Below, piece by piece: positions 36,272 through 47,273 of a stretch of DNA of 64,000 bases. A program made the translations under genes and the position numbers. How positions within the stretch are numbered: position 1 is the stretch's first letter; each line of letters starts with the position of its first letter. The stretch spans positions 33,352 to 97,351 of the forward strand of contig ML210255.1 in NCBI GenBank assembly GCA_004369085.1, in the 5' to 3' direction. A model generated the notes under the pieces. That model made no database searches. It saw nothing but the letters and a program-made list of their open reading frames with translations, and was not told the origin of the DNA. Source of the DNA: Coprinopsis marcescibilis (lineage: Eukaryota > Basidiomycota > Agaricomycetes > Agaricales > Psathyrellaceae).

Positions 36272-36889
36272 TTGCTGGCTATGGATGAATCGTTAGGTCG
36301 GATACGGAGACTACTCGCTTAGCAGGTCCAACTTCTACGGATATGTGAATCGGAATATTCAAGGCCTTTATAAAATATCATCTTTGTTCTACTATAGATC
36401 TTTCAAGGGAACTGCGAACAAATTGAAAGCAGTTGGGAGTCAAGGATGTTTGGTTCCGTTTTTGCGGCGGCCACTTAAATCAAACGGCTGTCGGACAAAA
36501 CTCGGTTTGCTCTGTACCACTTGGACCGCTTTTGAAACGTTGCCGGTACCGCTTCTGCCTTCAGTTGACTGTTCAAGCTCACGACCAGCTCTTCACTATG
36601 GGAACAGTCCAACTTACATAGGGCGACGTTCGGCAACTACTCGTTACATGACCAGCACTGGCAGCTTTCTTCTACTACTACTTGGCGTTATTTCATGACC
36701 CACAGCCCATATCTTGATGCCCAAAAGATATTCCCAGCCAATGGTTTGGCTTATGGTAAGTCACGAGTTGGTATTATCGTAATCTCCAACTTACCTGGGT
36801 ACCATCAGCTTACGAGTCCCCACTGCAAGTCTCTCCGCAGACATTGCGGCCACTAAAATCAGTCGCGACCTTTGAACCCAACTTCAGAG
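36272..36889. other. Spacer between TPR copies 3 and 4
   Basis: No gene supported. The stretch just before 36890 is the promoter and leader of copy 4. Confidence 0.5.
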
Positions 36890-39271
36890 ATGATATACCG
36901 GAGGGTACACGAATCAACCTATCAGCTGGCCCCCCTCGCTGGCCCAGGAGTTCTAAATGAAGAGGCCGTCTGTGATGGCAAATGTGAGGGTCACAATCAA
37001 GCACACAACGACGCTGACTGATCTTGTGGGCCAACAGGCAGGAGCAGGTTGGAAATCATAGAGGACGGTGTTGGCCTGGAAGAGAGAGAGAAACGGCGAG
37101 CATGGGCCCTATATCACCATGCTAACCTCATCCATCAAGTCTGGGTTCCAGATGAACGCTTCTCCGTCCTTGCAGAATCTCTCGAGACTTTCCATCGGTT
37201 GGCAGAAACGGACCCTGCAAAATATGAACCCGCGTTATCGGATATTCTCAACAACTACGCCGTCTGGCTTGGTTCCGTAGGCAGGATCGAGGATGCGTTG
37301 CGGATGGGACAAGAAGCGGTAGAAATTCGTCGTCGGTTGGTGGCTGCCCACCCTGAAAAATATGAAGCTCACCTGGCCTCGTCATTATGCAATTTGGCGC
37401 GCTACTTCGTACCCAAAAGGATGGAGAAAGCCGTTTCTCCCGTGCTGGAGTCCCTCACCATCCGTCGCCGAATTTCTAGCAAGTACGGGGACGGCTTGGA
37501 CACCCTCATAGCAGAGAGTCTACACCACTATGCTCTATACCTCCTCCTTGTACGCAAGAATGAGGAGGCGTTAGAACCCGCACATCAAGCTGTTGTCATC
37601 CGGTCTCGTCTAGCGGAACAGGACCCGGAAAACTTTGAGCATCATCTTGCCTGGTCCCTCTTCCGTCTTTCAGAGTGTTACTTTACACTCGATCGCCACG
37701 ATGACGCCATTTCGGTGGTACTGCAAACCATAGAACTCCAACGCCACCTCGTTCGAGAGAGCCTCGATCCATCACCTTTCCAGGAACTCCTTTCCAGTTC
37801 GTTATTCCATTACGCGCGCTGCCTCTCCCACATGGGTAGGCCTCGGGATGCTCTTGTACCGGGATTGGAAGCATTGTGCGCACGTCGCGTCCTATTCTCC
37901 AAATCACCAGAGGGATATGCCCGCTCCTACGCAGACTCCATCGGTAGGGTGGCATATGACCTCGGTTATTGCCCTCGCCAACCTTCAGTCCAACTCCTCG
38001 AAGGGTTGCTTATTTATACGACTCGACGCCTGTCAGCCACATACCCCGACATCTACGAGCCTGTCCTTGCCGAATGCTATTTTCGGCGTGCGCTTTCGTT
38101 TTCTAGCTCGTATGCAAGCAACGAGGCCACCCAAGCTCAGCGAGAAAGCATAGCCATCCGCCGACGATATGCGAAGAAGGATCCAACTACTTATGAACCC
38201 GCCCTCGCCGAATCGCTCCATCACTACGCCACCGACTTATCACGAATATCTGGCTTTGGGTCGAAAGACGCGATTGAACCCGAAAAAGAAGCCCTGGGCA
38301 TTTATCGTCGATTGGCGGAACAGGACGCGACGAAATACCAGGACTGTCTTGCGCAGTCTTTGTTTGACCTTTCCAACTACCTCATTTCCTGCAACCGTTA
38401 CGCAGAAGCAGTTCCATACGCGGAAAGTTCTTTGGACATGCGGCGGCGAGTTGCACAACAAACTCTGCAGAGCCAGTGGGACCTGCGCCAGGCGATTACC
38501 GACTATCGCAGATGTCTGTCGTATTTGGGCAGATACAAAGACGTGATTGAATTGGACAAGGAAGAAGTCGCCGTTTGTCGTAACATGGTCGAGATCAATC
38601 CAGGCCGGTTTAAGGAGTCCCTTGCATCGACACTCTTTTCGCTGGCTTCCGACCTCCACTATGAAGATCGCACCGAGGAAGCGGCGGAAACCTTGAAAGA
38701 AGCGATTGATATTGAACGGGGTCTGGCAGCCGAGGAGCACGACCCGTTCATTGAAAACCTTGCGGCGACTCTCAACCAGTACGCATGGTACCTCGCTAAT
38801 TGCCCCGGACGTGAGCACGAGTCGCTCGAACCTGCGCAGGAAGCGGTCGCGCTTTATCGGAAGGTGGTTGAAGAGTTGCACCCAAGCCCCTATACCCACC
38901 CCCATCGTCTAAATCTAAACAATCTTGCAAACAGTTTGGACACAGCGGCGCAATCGCTTTTCGTGCAGGGAAGATACGAGGAGGCTTTGCCGTTGATAGA
39001 GGAGGCCATAAGGGAGATCTACCCTCAGATGATAGGAAATGGTAGTTTTGGGACGTTCGACCATGTTGGGAGTGCATTGCATCAAACGTACGGTAAGGTA
39101 CTTTGGAAGCTGGGGAGGGAAGCTGAGGCTCTGGAACCTCTACAGGAAGCGGTCAAGATCTACAATCGTCTTATCGAGGGTTCTGCATCGGAACGGTACT
39201 CGCGGAGATACGCACGACGGTTATCGGACTGCGCTAACTTGTTGGAGGCCTTGTCAATTTCATTGGGATAG
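36890..39271 (+). CDS. TPR protein, array copy 4
   Basis: Exons 36890..36983 (94 nt) and 37038..39271 give 775 residues. The leader MIYRRVHESTYQLAPLAGPG ends VCDGK/C and is followed by RSRLE; it is two codons shorter than in copies 1-3. The 54-nt intron contains an in-frame stop, so splicing is required. The TPR body begins RRAWALYHHANLIHQVW and ends near RRLSDCANLLEALSIS, with the same repeat order as its neighbours and small insertions in several units. Confidence 0.85.
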
Positions 39272-39693
39272 TAGTAGCCTTTTTTCCCGACGAATTGCGG
39301 CTCCCCCTCGTTTTTTTGGGATTGAAAACCCAATTGCTATGCTTGTAATATATACACATTTTGTATTCCAATCAAAGAAGCTTGTAAAAGACTCGCCAAC
39401 TTGAAATTGTGTCTGTTTGGTTCCGACAGTTAGTATGTCGCAGGGCGGCCAATAATTTGATCTACTACCTTTGCTTAAAACTATACCACACAACAGCACG
39501 TAACTGACCAAGACTCTCACCACGACTATCCACGAACGCTCCTGATAAGCATGTCTTTGTCCACAATATCTGTGGCCCAATGCCACAGTCTGGTGTATTC
39601 TCTCTCTCGACGACGAGGTACGTGATTCAGAGCTTTGCGAATCCGGCAGTCCTCAACCGCAGACCACCTTCGATCCTGAACACTCGATAGGAT
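39272..39693. other. Spacer between TPR copies 4 and 5
   Basis: Intergenic promoter region with nothing distinctive. Confidence 0.5.
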
Positions 39694-41596
39694 ATGGCAA
39701 ATATTTTATACTGCAGTGACTCACTCGAAGCAATGTTTTTCTTAATTCCCTCTGCCGGCCCAGGGCTCGGACGCGAGGAGAAGGTCTTGAGCCATGTCGA
39801 TTGTGAGTCCTTGTCGCACTTTTCGTTCTGATTCGATCTGACCTGACGCGTGGTTAATAGGTAGGAGGATGGTGGAAATCAAAGTCGAAGACCAGGTCGA
39901 GAGCAGCCTGAAGGACAAGGATGAACGTAGAGCATGGGCTCTTTATCATCATGCCAACAATAACCACTTCGTTCCGGAAGACATCCTTGAAGAGCTGCTC
40001 GCATCCTTTCGCTGCTTGGCAAAGAAGAATCCTACAAAGTACGAACCAGCATTATCCCATATCCTCGACAACTACGCTGTGCGGGTCTCTCACCTACCAG
40101 GAAGACGCAATGATGCATTGCGTCTTGGTCAGGAAGCAGTGGCAATCCGCCGACGTTTGGTAGTTGCCCACCCCGGCACATTTGAGCTACACCTGGCCTC
40201 ATCACTGTGTAACTTGTCTCATTTTGGGTTCCTGAAAGGCGTGGGGGATCCCTTCCCTCCTGTGCTTGAGTCGCTCAAGATCTGTCGTGGAATTTCCAAA
40301 AGGGACAAACCCAAACCGCGCGGTTCAGAATCCATCCTAGCAGAATGCCTACACCACTCTGCGCTCTATTATATCCGGGTAGGCAGGCACGGTAAGGGAC
40401 TGCGGCTCGCAGAACATGCCGTTGCAATCCGATCCCATCTAGCAAAACATTATCCACACGAGCTCAAACACCACCTTCCATGGTCGCTCTTCCGTCTATC
40501 AGACCGCTATTGGCTACTCCGACGCTATAACGACGCCATTTCGGTGGCGTTACAGACGATTCAACTTCAACGCCAGATTATCAGCGAGACTCCGAGGAGC
40601 CTCGATCCATCACCATTCTACCCCCTCCTTGCAGCATCCTTGTTCCTTTATGCGCGTTGCCTCTCCGAAATTGGGAGAAAAGATATTGCCGTCGAGCAAG
40701 GATTAGAAGCCATGCGTATACGTCGCAAGCTGGCTGCCCAATTTCCAGAAGAGTTCAGTTCATCCTACGCAGAGTCCATTCATGCCGTGGCATCCGACCT
40801 CGCCTGTTGCGTCCGCCAGCCCGAATGCCGACTCCTCGAAACGGTTCTTGTAACTGCGAGCAGACGCCTGTCTGCTATTAACCCCAACAAATACGAGCCT
40901 CTCCTTGAACACTGCCATTTCCACCGGCTACAATCGCTTTACAATTCACATTGCTACGGCGACGCTATTCGAGTTGCGCAGGAAGTCATACAAATACGCA
41001 GACGGTTTTTGAAGGAGGGTCTCACTTTCAGCCGCACTGTGCATGAATGCGCCCTTGCCAGATCTCTTCAAATCTACGCCTCTGCCTTATTCCGGACCCA
41101 CAGACCAGGGGATGCCATTGAGCCAGAATGCGAGGCACTGGAAATCTTTCGTCGGCTTGCAGAAACCAACACAGCTAGATACGAGGGGCAGTTCGAATAC
41201 TTGCACAGGAACATTGCACAGTACTATGTGGCATGTAACAATCACGCGGACGCAGAGCCACATGCGGTGAGTGTCTGCAAGATATTGCGCCAAAAAGCGC
41301 CTCGATATCCACACGACCAGTCTATTCTCGTGAACCTGCGCTCGGCGATATTTGTCTACCGCGATTGTTTACTATCACGTCCGGGTACTAGTAGGTCCCA
41401 GGACCTGCTCGAACTGGACAAGGAAATTGCCTCCATTTCTTGTACCTTGGCCCTGATGAACCCGAGGATGTTCAAGGAAGCTCTGCTCTCTGCACTCTCT
41501 ACTCTGGCGTTCAACCACCACCATCATCATCACACTGAGGAAGCGGCAGAAGTATGGGAAGAGAGAGGCATCTTGATTTCATGCTTTCCACCGTAG
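39694..41596 (+). CDS. TPR protein, array copy 5, C-terminally truncated
   Basis: Exons 39694..39802 (109 nt) and 39861..41596 give 614 residues. The leader MANILYCSDSLEAMF...IPSAGPG resembles that of copy 6 rather than copies 1-4 and ends HVDC. The body follows the array pattern up to TEEAAEVWEE, just after a run of six His residues coded by a CAY repeat. It then ends in an unrelated RGILISCFPP tail, about 185 residues before the end of its paralogs. The last three or four repeats are therefore missing. DNA similarity to copy 6 stops near 41560, so a deletion or recombination breakpoint is likely. Whether the shortened protein is functional is unknown. Confidence 0.8.
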
Positions 41597-42142
41597 AGTA
41601 GCAAAATTTAGGCGGCCTCCTGATATTCGATTTTCGACTGGGGAGAGGCCGAGCATGGTGTTGAGGCGTCAATACACCCCCTATCTGATGCATGTACAGT
41701 AAGCCAAAATACTCAACTTTTCTCGTTATTCAATCCCCTTAGCCTGTAAACCCTGAACTAAACTTTAACCTGAAGTTTGCTGTACACCAGTGACTACAGT
41801 CTCTACTGCGAAACTCTTACCTTGTTTGCACCCATCTCTTCTGTTTCGTGGCCTGTTCTGACAATGTTCAAAACGCGGAACGCTGGACCCATCCAGATAA
41901 GTCGTAAAAGAATTCATATCAGTGAATTACCCCAAAAAGTCCTTGAATGCTCTTGCCCGCTGAATTGAGGCTTGGTTCTTGACCAATCACAAATGCATGA
42001 ATGATCCAGATGAATCGGTGTTACTACTGAAAAGGGCTACACGGTCGTCGGTGATTTAGAACGATGTGCGAACTCATATAATCATCATCCTTGTTGACCG
42101 CAGCGAAGGCTTCCACTTGCAATCTCGACCAGTCGTTGGAAT
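41597..42142. other. Spacer between TPR copies 5 and 6
   Basis: Follows the truncation point of copy 5. I could not see the missing repeats in it. No gene supported. Confidence 0.5.
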
Positions 42143-44521
42143 ATGGCAGAGGTACTATATCGCAGTTTCCTCGAATTGACCTGTCGATTAGCCCCCTCTG
42201 CTGATCCAGAACACTTGAAGGACAAGGTCTTGGGCGATGGTGACAACTGTGAGTACTACTATTGTTCTTTGTATTCTGATCTGATACCGTATACGATGTG
42301 GGCAGTAAGCAGGAGAAAAGACGAAGACCAGGTCGAGATCAGCCAGGAGGAGGAACGTCGAGCGTGGGCTCTTTACCATCGTGCCAACCTTGTCCATTCA
42401 GTTCCAGACCTCCTTGAGTCTGATTTTGAAGAATCGCTGGCAGCCTTTCGTTGCTTGGCAGAGAAGGAGCCTACAAGTCACGAACCAGCACTATCCGACA
42501 TTCTAAACAACTACGCTGTATGGCTCGCTGTTCCTTTCTCAGGAAGGCTCGATGATGCATTGCGCATGGGTCAGGAAGCAGTCGCAATCCGCCGACGTTT
42601 GGTAGTTGCCCACCCTGACAGATTTGAGGCTCACCTAGCCTCGTCCTTGTGTAATCTGGCGCGCCTTTTTGCATTACTGCAACGCATGGAGGATGCCATA
42701 CCTCCGGTGCTGGAGTCGCTCGCGATTCGCCGCCGAATTTCAAGCCAGTACGCGCACGGCGGCTTAGATCCCCTCATTGCAGAGAGCCTACATCATTCTG
42801 CGCTCTATTTTCTCCACGCGGATAGGCATAGTGAGGCACTGGTCTTCGCAGAAGAGGCCGTTTCCGTTCGATCACGTCTAGCAGAACATGACCCACACAA
42901 TTTCGAACACCAGCTTGCATGGTCGCTCTTCCGTCTATCAGAGTGTTATTGGACGCTTGATCACTACGGCGACGCCATTTCGGTGGTACTGCAGACAATT
43001 GAACTTCAACGCCATCTCCTCAGCGGGAGCCTCGAACCATCACCATTCTACCCCCTCCTTGCAGAATCCTTATCACTTTATGCGCGTTGCCTCTCCGACC
43101 TCGGGAAGAATTTCGACGCCGTCGAGCAAAGATTAGAAGCGATGGATTTACGTCGCAAGCTAGCTGCCAAATTTCCGGAAGAGTACAGCCATGCCTATGC
43201 AACCTCCATCCGTATGGTGGCATTTGACCTCGCCCTCTGCGGCCGCCAGTATGAATGCCGACTCCTCGAAACAGTTCTTATACACGCGAGCCGCCGCCTG
43301 TCTGTCACGGACCCCAACACATACGAGCCTGCCCTTGTCGACTGCCTTTCTCGACGGGCACAATCACTTTCTAATTCGTATTGCTATGACGCTGCTATTC
43401 AAGTTCTGCAGGAAGCTATACACATACGCCGCCGGTACGCGAAGACGGATCCCACTCTGCATGAACCCGCCCTTGCCGAATCTCTTCAAGAATACGCCTA
43501 TGGCCTATCACAAATTTACAGGTCGGAGGAGGCCATTGAGCCAGCATGCGAGGCCCTCGACATTTATCGCCGGCTTGCAGACGTCAACGCGGCAGGATAC
43601 GAGGGGCACCTCGCACTCTCTCATTGGAACATTGCACACTACTACACAGCATGCAACAATCACGAAGGCGCAGCCCTACATGCGGAGAGTGCCTGCGACA
43701 TCCGGCGCCGAAAAGTGCATCGGAGTCCACACGACCAGTCTGCTCTTACGGATCTGCGTTTAGTGATATTTACCTATCGCAGTTGTCTATTGCATCTGGG
43801 TAGGTATAAGGACGTGCTCGAACTTGACAAGGAAGAGGCTTCTGTGTGTCGTACCTTGGCCCTAATGAATCCGAGAATGTTCAAGGAAGCTCTTATTTCG
43901 GCTCTCTCTACGCTGGCTTTCAACCTCAACTACCACCATTGCACGGAGGAAGCGGTAGAAGTATGGAAAGAGGCGATCGACATCGAGCGGGAACGGCTGG
44001 CAGACGATCGCAGTCATCGGGTCATTGTCAACCTTGCGTGGACGCTCAACCAGTACGCGTGGTACCTCGCACAGTGTCCCGGGCGTGTGGCAGATTCGCT
44101 TGAACCTGCAAACGAATCTGTGGCAATTTATCGGAAGCTGCTCGAGGAGTTTCCGACCCAAACTCGTCTGAGCGATTTCGCGAACAGTTTGGACACAATT
44201 GCGCATTCTCTTTATCTGCTCCAGAGGTTCGAAGAGGCCTTGCCATATGCGGAGGAGGCCATTGGGCTTTACCCTAAGATGATCGCTGGTGGCAATGGGG
44301 AGACATTTGATCATGTTGGGAGTGGGTTGCACCAGACGTACGGCAAACTGCTTTGGAAGCTAGGGAGGGCAGATGATGCGCTGGTGCCACTGCGGGAGGC
44401 GATAAATACCTACCGACGACTGATAAAGGTGTCGATGTCGTATCCTGGACGATATGAACCGCTTTTAGAGGATTGTGTTAATCTTTTGGAGACCATCGAG
44501 AGAACGGAATATCAAATTTAA
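42143..44521 (+). CDS. TPR protein, array copy 6
   Basis: Exons 42143..42248 (106 nt) and 42306..44521 give 773 residues. The leader MAEVLYRSFLELTCRLAPSA ends DGDN, and the spliced junction reads LSRRKDE instead of the C(R/T)SRLE of copies 1-4. The 57-nt intron is a multiple of three without a stop, so intron retention would keep the frame. The full TPR series is present, ending YEPLLEDCVNLLETIERTEY. It is closest to copy 5 (shared EAVAIRRRLVVAHP and RLLETVLI segments), suggesting that these two arose from the most recent duplication. Confidence 0.85.
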   Translation: MAEVLYRSFLELTCRLAPSADPEHLKDKVLGDGDNCEYYYCSLYSDLIPYTMWAVSRRKDEDQVEISQEEERRAWALYHRANLVHSVPDLLESDFEESLAAFRCLAEKEPTSHEPALSDILNNYAVWLAVPFSGRLDDALRMGQEAVAIRRRLVVAHPDRFEAHLASSLCNLARLFALLQRMEDAIPPVLESLAIRRRISSQYAHGGLDPLIAESLHHSALYFLHADRHSEALVFAEEAVSVRSRLAEHDPHNFEHQLAWSLFRLSECYWTLDHYGDAISVVLQTIELQRHLLSGSLEPSPFYPLLAESLSLYARCLSDLGKNFDAVEQRLEAMDLRRKLAAKFPEEYSHAYATSIRMVAFDLALCGRQYECRLLETVLIHASRRLSVTDPNTYEPALVDCLSRRAQSLSNSYCYDAAIQVLQEAIHIRRRYAKTDPTLHEPALAESLQEYAYGLSQIYRSEEAIEPACEALDIYRRLADVNAAGYEGHLALSHWNIAHYYTACNNHEGAALHAESACDIRRRKVHRSPHDQSALTDLRLVIFTYRSCLLHLGRYKDVLELDKEEASVCRTLALMNPRMFKEALISALSTLAFNLNYHHCTEEAVEVWKEAIDIERERLADDRSHRVIVNLAWTLNQYAWYLAQCPGRVADSLEPANESVAIYRKLLEEFPTQTRLSDFANSLDTIAHSLYLLQRFEEALPYAEEAIGLYPKMIAGGNGETFDHVGSGLHQTYGKLLWKLGRADDALVPLREAINTYRRLIKVSMSYPGRYEPLLEDCVNLLETIERTEYQI

Positions 44522-44678
44522 CAATTTAAAAATACTTATGTATGTACATAAATAAATACTAAATAAATAGTTTCCAATCGTGGGAGCCGGCTACTCATTT
44601 AGTGACCGGGTATCTATTCCTGTTAATGGTTTTTTCTACCTTGTCGCTACTCCTCCACATAACAGAACATATGGCCAG

Positions 44679-46714
44679 ATGACACAAGGGCCACCACCTT
44701 CAGCTGCAGAGTCATCGCGCTCGACATTGGAACTGCCGCCAGCCCCTGCTACAACGAGCAACCAGAACGGTCATTATAATCCCTACATCAGTGTCTATTC
44801 CAATAGTGCACCGACGAACAACAACCATAGTTCTAGTCCAGGGTCCTGGCCGACAAACTGGTATCAATACTATGCACCCGGGACTCGTGCCTCTGGGTTG
44901 AAACACCAGCAGTCTTCAGGCCAAGCCCAGGGTTCTAATCCACCAGCAGCAAATGGGACAACACCGTATTCCGTTGAGCAACAACTGACATATCCAGCAC
45001 TCGACGACCCACTTGCAAACCCTCAGAATGGAAATTCGACCACTTCTCGGGGCCCCCCGGTACTTTATCCACCACAAGCTACATTGGGCACTCCGCAAAA
45101 TACGATCTCACACACCGAACCCCAAAAATCACCCCCGGAACCCCCAGAAGACTTTGAACATTGGGACGACATTCTCAAGTCGTTTCTTTCGGAAGCACGA
45201 CTACCAGAAACAATGAAAGGGTTGGAAGCGGACATGCTCGTGTTATCTCCCGATTGGGAGACGAACGGAGTATACAAGGCAGTTGGAAAGTTAGTCCAGC
45301 GGTTCCAGGACCTGGCTACGCGTCGTGACAAAGAGGCTGCCGCTACAGCGAATGGGAACGGACTGGGCGCGGAGGAAGATGTGGATGTGGATGTGGAAAC
45401 TGTTCTAGAAGCCCCCGAAAGGCCCGTCGATACGCAGGACGCGAAAGGTATGGAAGCCCGAAAGCTTTCGTACGCTTCAGGTCAGCTCGCTGCAAACGAG
45501 ACGCCATCTACGCCATCTTCCGTACGTGTGACAATCTACCATGGCCAACTATGGCTTACGTGGGTCTTCAGACCATCAAATCCATATCTCAGTTCCTTGC
45601 ACGGAACCGTGCGCGGAACAATGCATCTAACAAGACGGAGTTCCTGTATTCTCTCAGTGAAAGGAGGAAGGAAATAGCAGCAGCCTCGACGAGAGCACCT
45701 ACAGTCGCCACCAATGAAGTCTCATCATCCTCGAGCAATCGTACCACACCTGTCGATCCTGGCCTAACTTTCTCTTGTGCGCGTACAGATGCGCGTCCAA
45801 TCGATCGTGATGCCCAAATGAAGTACGATATCGCGAAGAACAGCGATGGTCCACTGAGTAGGACCAGAGCCAAAAACAAACAAGAAGTCGGCGCCCAGTC
45901 TGCAGGACTAAAGAGGGGTTATGAAGTTAGTGACCGTCACGAGGATGGTAGCACTTCAGATGGGCGGAGGCTGCGACAGAGGACGAGTATTGGAGATAAT
46001 CAAGGAGCGGTGGTGAAGCAGGAAGATGGCGAGCAGGTAGAAGGCGAAGGGACACCTGGTCGTTACCCCACTTTAGACGAGCGTCTGAAGAACGTGGAAG
46101 CTCATTTTGGAGTGAGGTATGGTGAGTAATGCTGAATGACTTTTGCAAGCGGTCACCAAAGGACTAACGCAACGATAGTCCCTTCTCCTCCACGAACCCT
46201 CTTATCGAGGCTCAACTTTCTGGAGGACCATATCATCAAATTGGAGAAGGAATACCCTCCGTGGGCCGCGCTCTGGTTTTGTCAGCCTGGGAGAGGGGTA
46301 AGTCCCTTTGTAGCCTGTGCATCCAAACCCTCTGATTTAATATTCATTGGTCAGTGGCCACCTCCACCGCGTACCACGCCCATTGTCGTTCCTGCACATC
46401 TTCGTGTTGTTGAGCGTTCACAAGACGTGAAGCCAACGCCAAGGCACAACACTTCGTTAGAATCCTCGCTCACAACCAGCGCAGTCTCTTCAACTTCACC
46501 GCAGCAGACCTCGGAAGCATCACCTCACGGGAACGTTGGTAACGTCAGCGAAAACCCTGAGATTAACGGCCCTCAAGCCAGCACCAGCATTCAACGTACG
46601 ACGAAATCGGGCAAACCGGCCAAACAGCCCAAGAAAAAGTCCAGTCTCTACCGCGCTGTCATGGAAAAACTGGAGGTGAAGAAAGCACTGGAAGAATATC
46701 GGACTGGGAAGTAG
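44679..46714 (+). CDS. MBIP-like nuclear protein
   Basis: Exons 44679..45521, 45572..46121, 46179..46297 and 46355..46714 give 623 residues with consistent phases. The first in-frame ATG is at 44679. The N-terminal 170 residues are Pro/Ser/Gln/Asn-rich and disordered. A middle part (DFEHWDDILKSFLSEARLPE) and an acidic DVDVDVE stretch follow. The most conserved-looking part spans three exons: LDERLKNVEAHFGVRY, then VPSPPRTLLSRLNFLEDHI, KLEKEYPPWAALWF and WPPPPRTTPI. This resembles the C-terminal coiled-coil motif of MAP3K12-binding inhibitory proteins (MBIP), which in animals belong to the ATAC acetyltransferase complex. The final 100 residues are basic (KQPKKKSS), suggesting nuclear localisation. 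The family call is by motif resemblance only. Confidence 0.7.
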
Positions 46715-47273
46715 AGTCTGTTGTACATGGCCATTGTTTTGGCCTGGTGGCATTGTCCTTTGATTGGCGTAGGAACTGCTATTTGTAACTTTTGAGGGTG
46801 CGATATAGGGGTGGTCCAGGTTGGCACGTTTTCGTGGCTTGTACATAGCTGAAGGTTCGCGACTACCTTCAACGCGAACTTTGCGACCCTGCCAAGGCAC
46901 GGCAGAAGAGGATGCAGGGGTAGCTCGAGAATCGGACGAAATCGACGACAGGTTTGTGCAGCTCGCGGAAACAGCTTCAGATATAACATGCCTTGGTTCG
47001 CTTTTCATTATCTAGCGTCCCTTTCCACCTCTCACTAAAACAAACGCAGATTTCTGGGTCACAAAATGGTGACCATTTATTGCATAGCCGCCGAAACGAC
47101 ATTTCTCTCCTCCACACTACATACAACATGAAAGTCAAATTACACGAAAGAGCATTAACGCATTATACGTAGCCTGGACGGAATACCGGTACTCCAAGCT
47201 TATCATTACAGCCATATATATATAAAGTTTTATCATCCGTCCGGTTCGTGATGCTGTAGCTTGTCTTGTTAGG
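46715..47273. other. Convergent 3' regions
   Basis: Lies between two converging genes and is AT-rich. No gene supported. Confidence 0.5.

Noticed and set aside
41510..41540. CAY repeat as a CRISPR-like or satellite array
   Set aside because: It is only a short trinucleotide run coding six His inside TPR copy 5.
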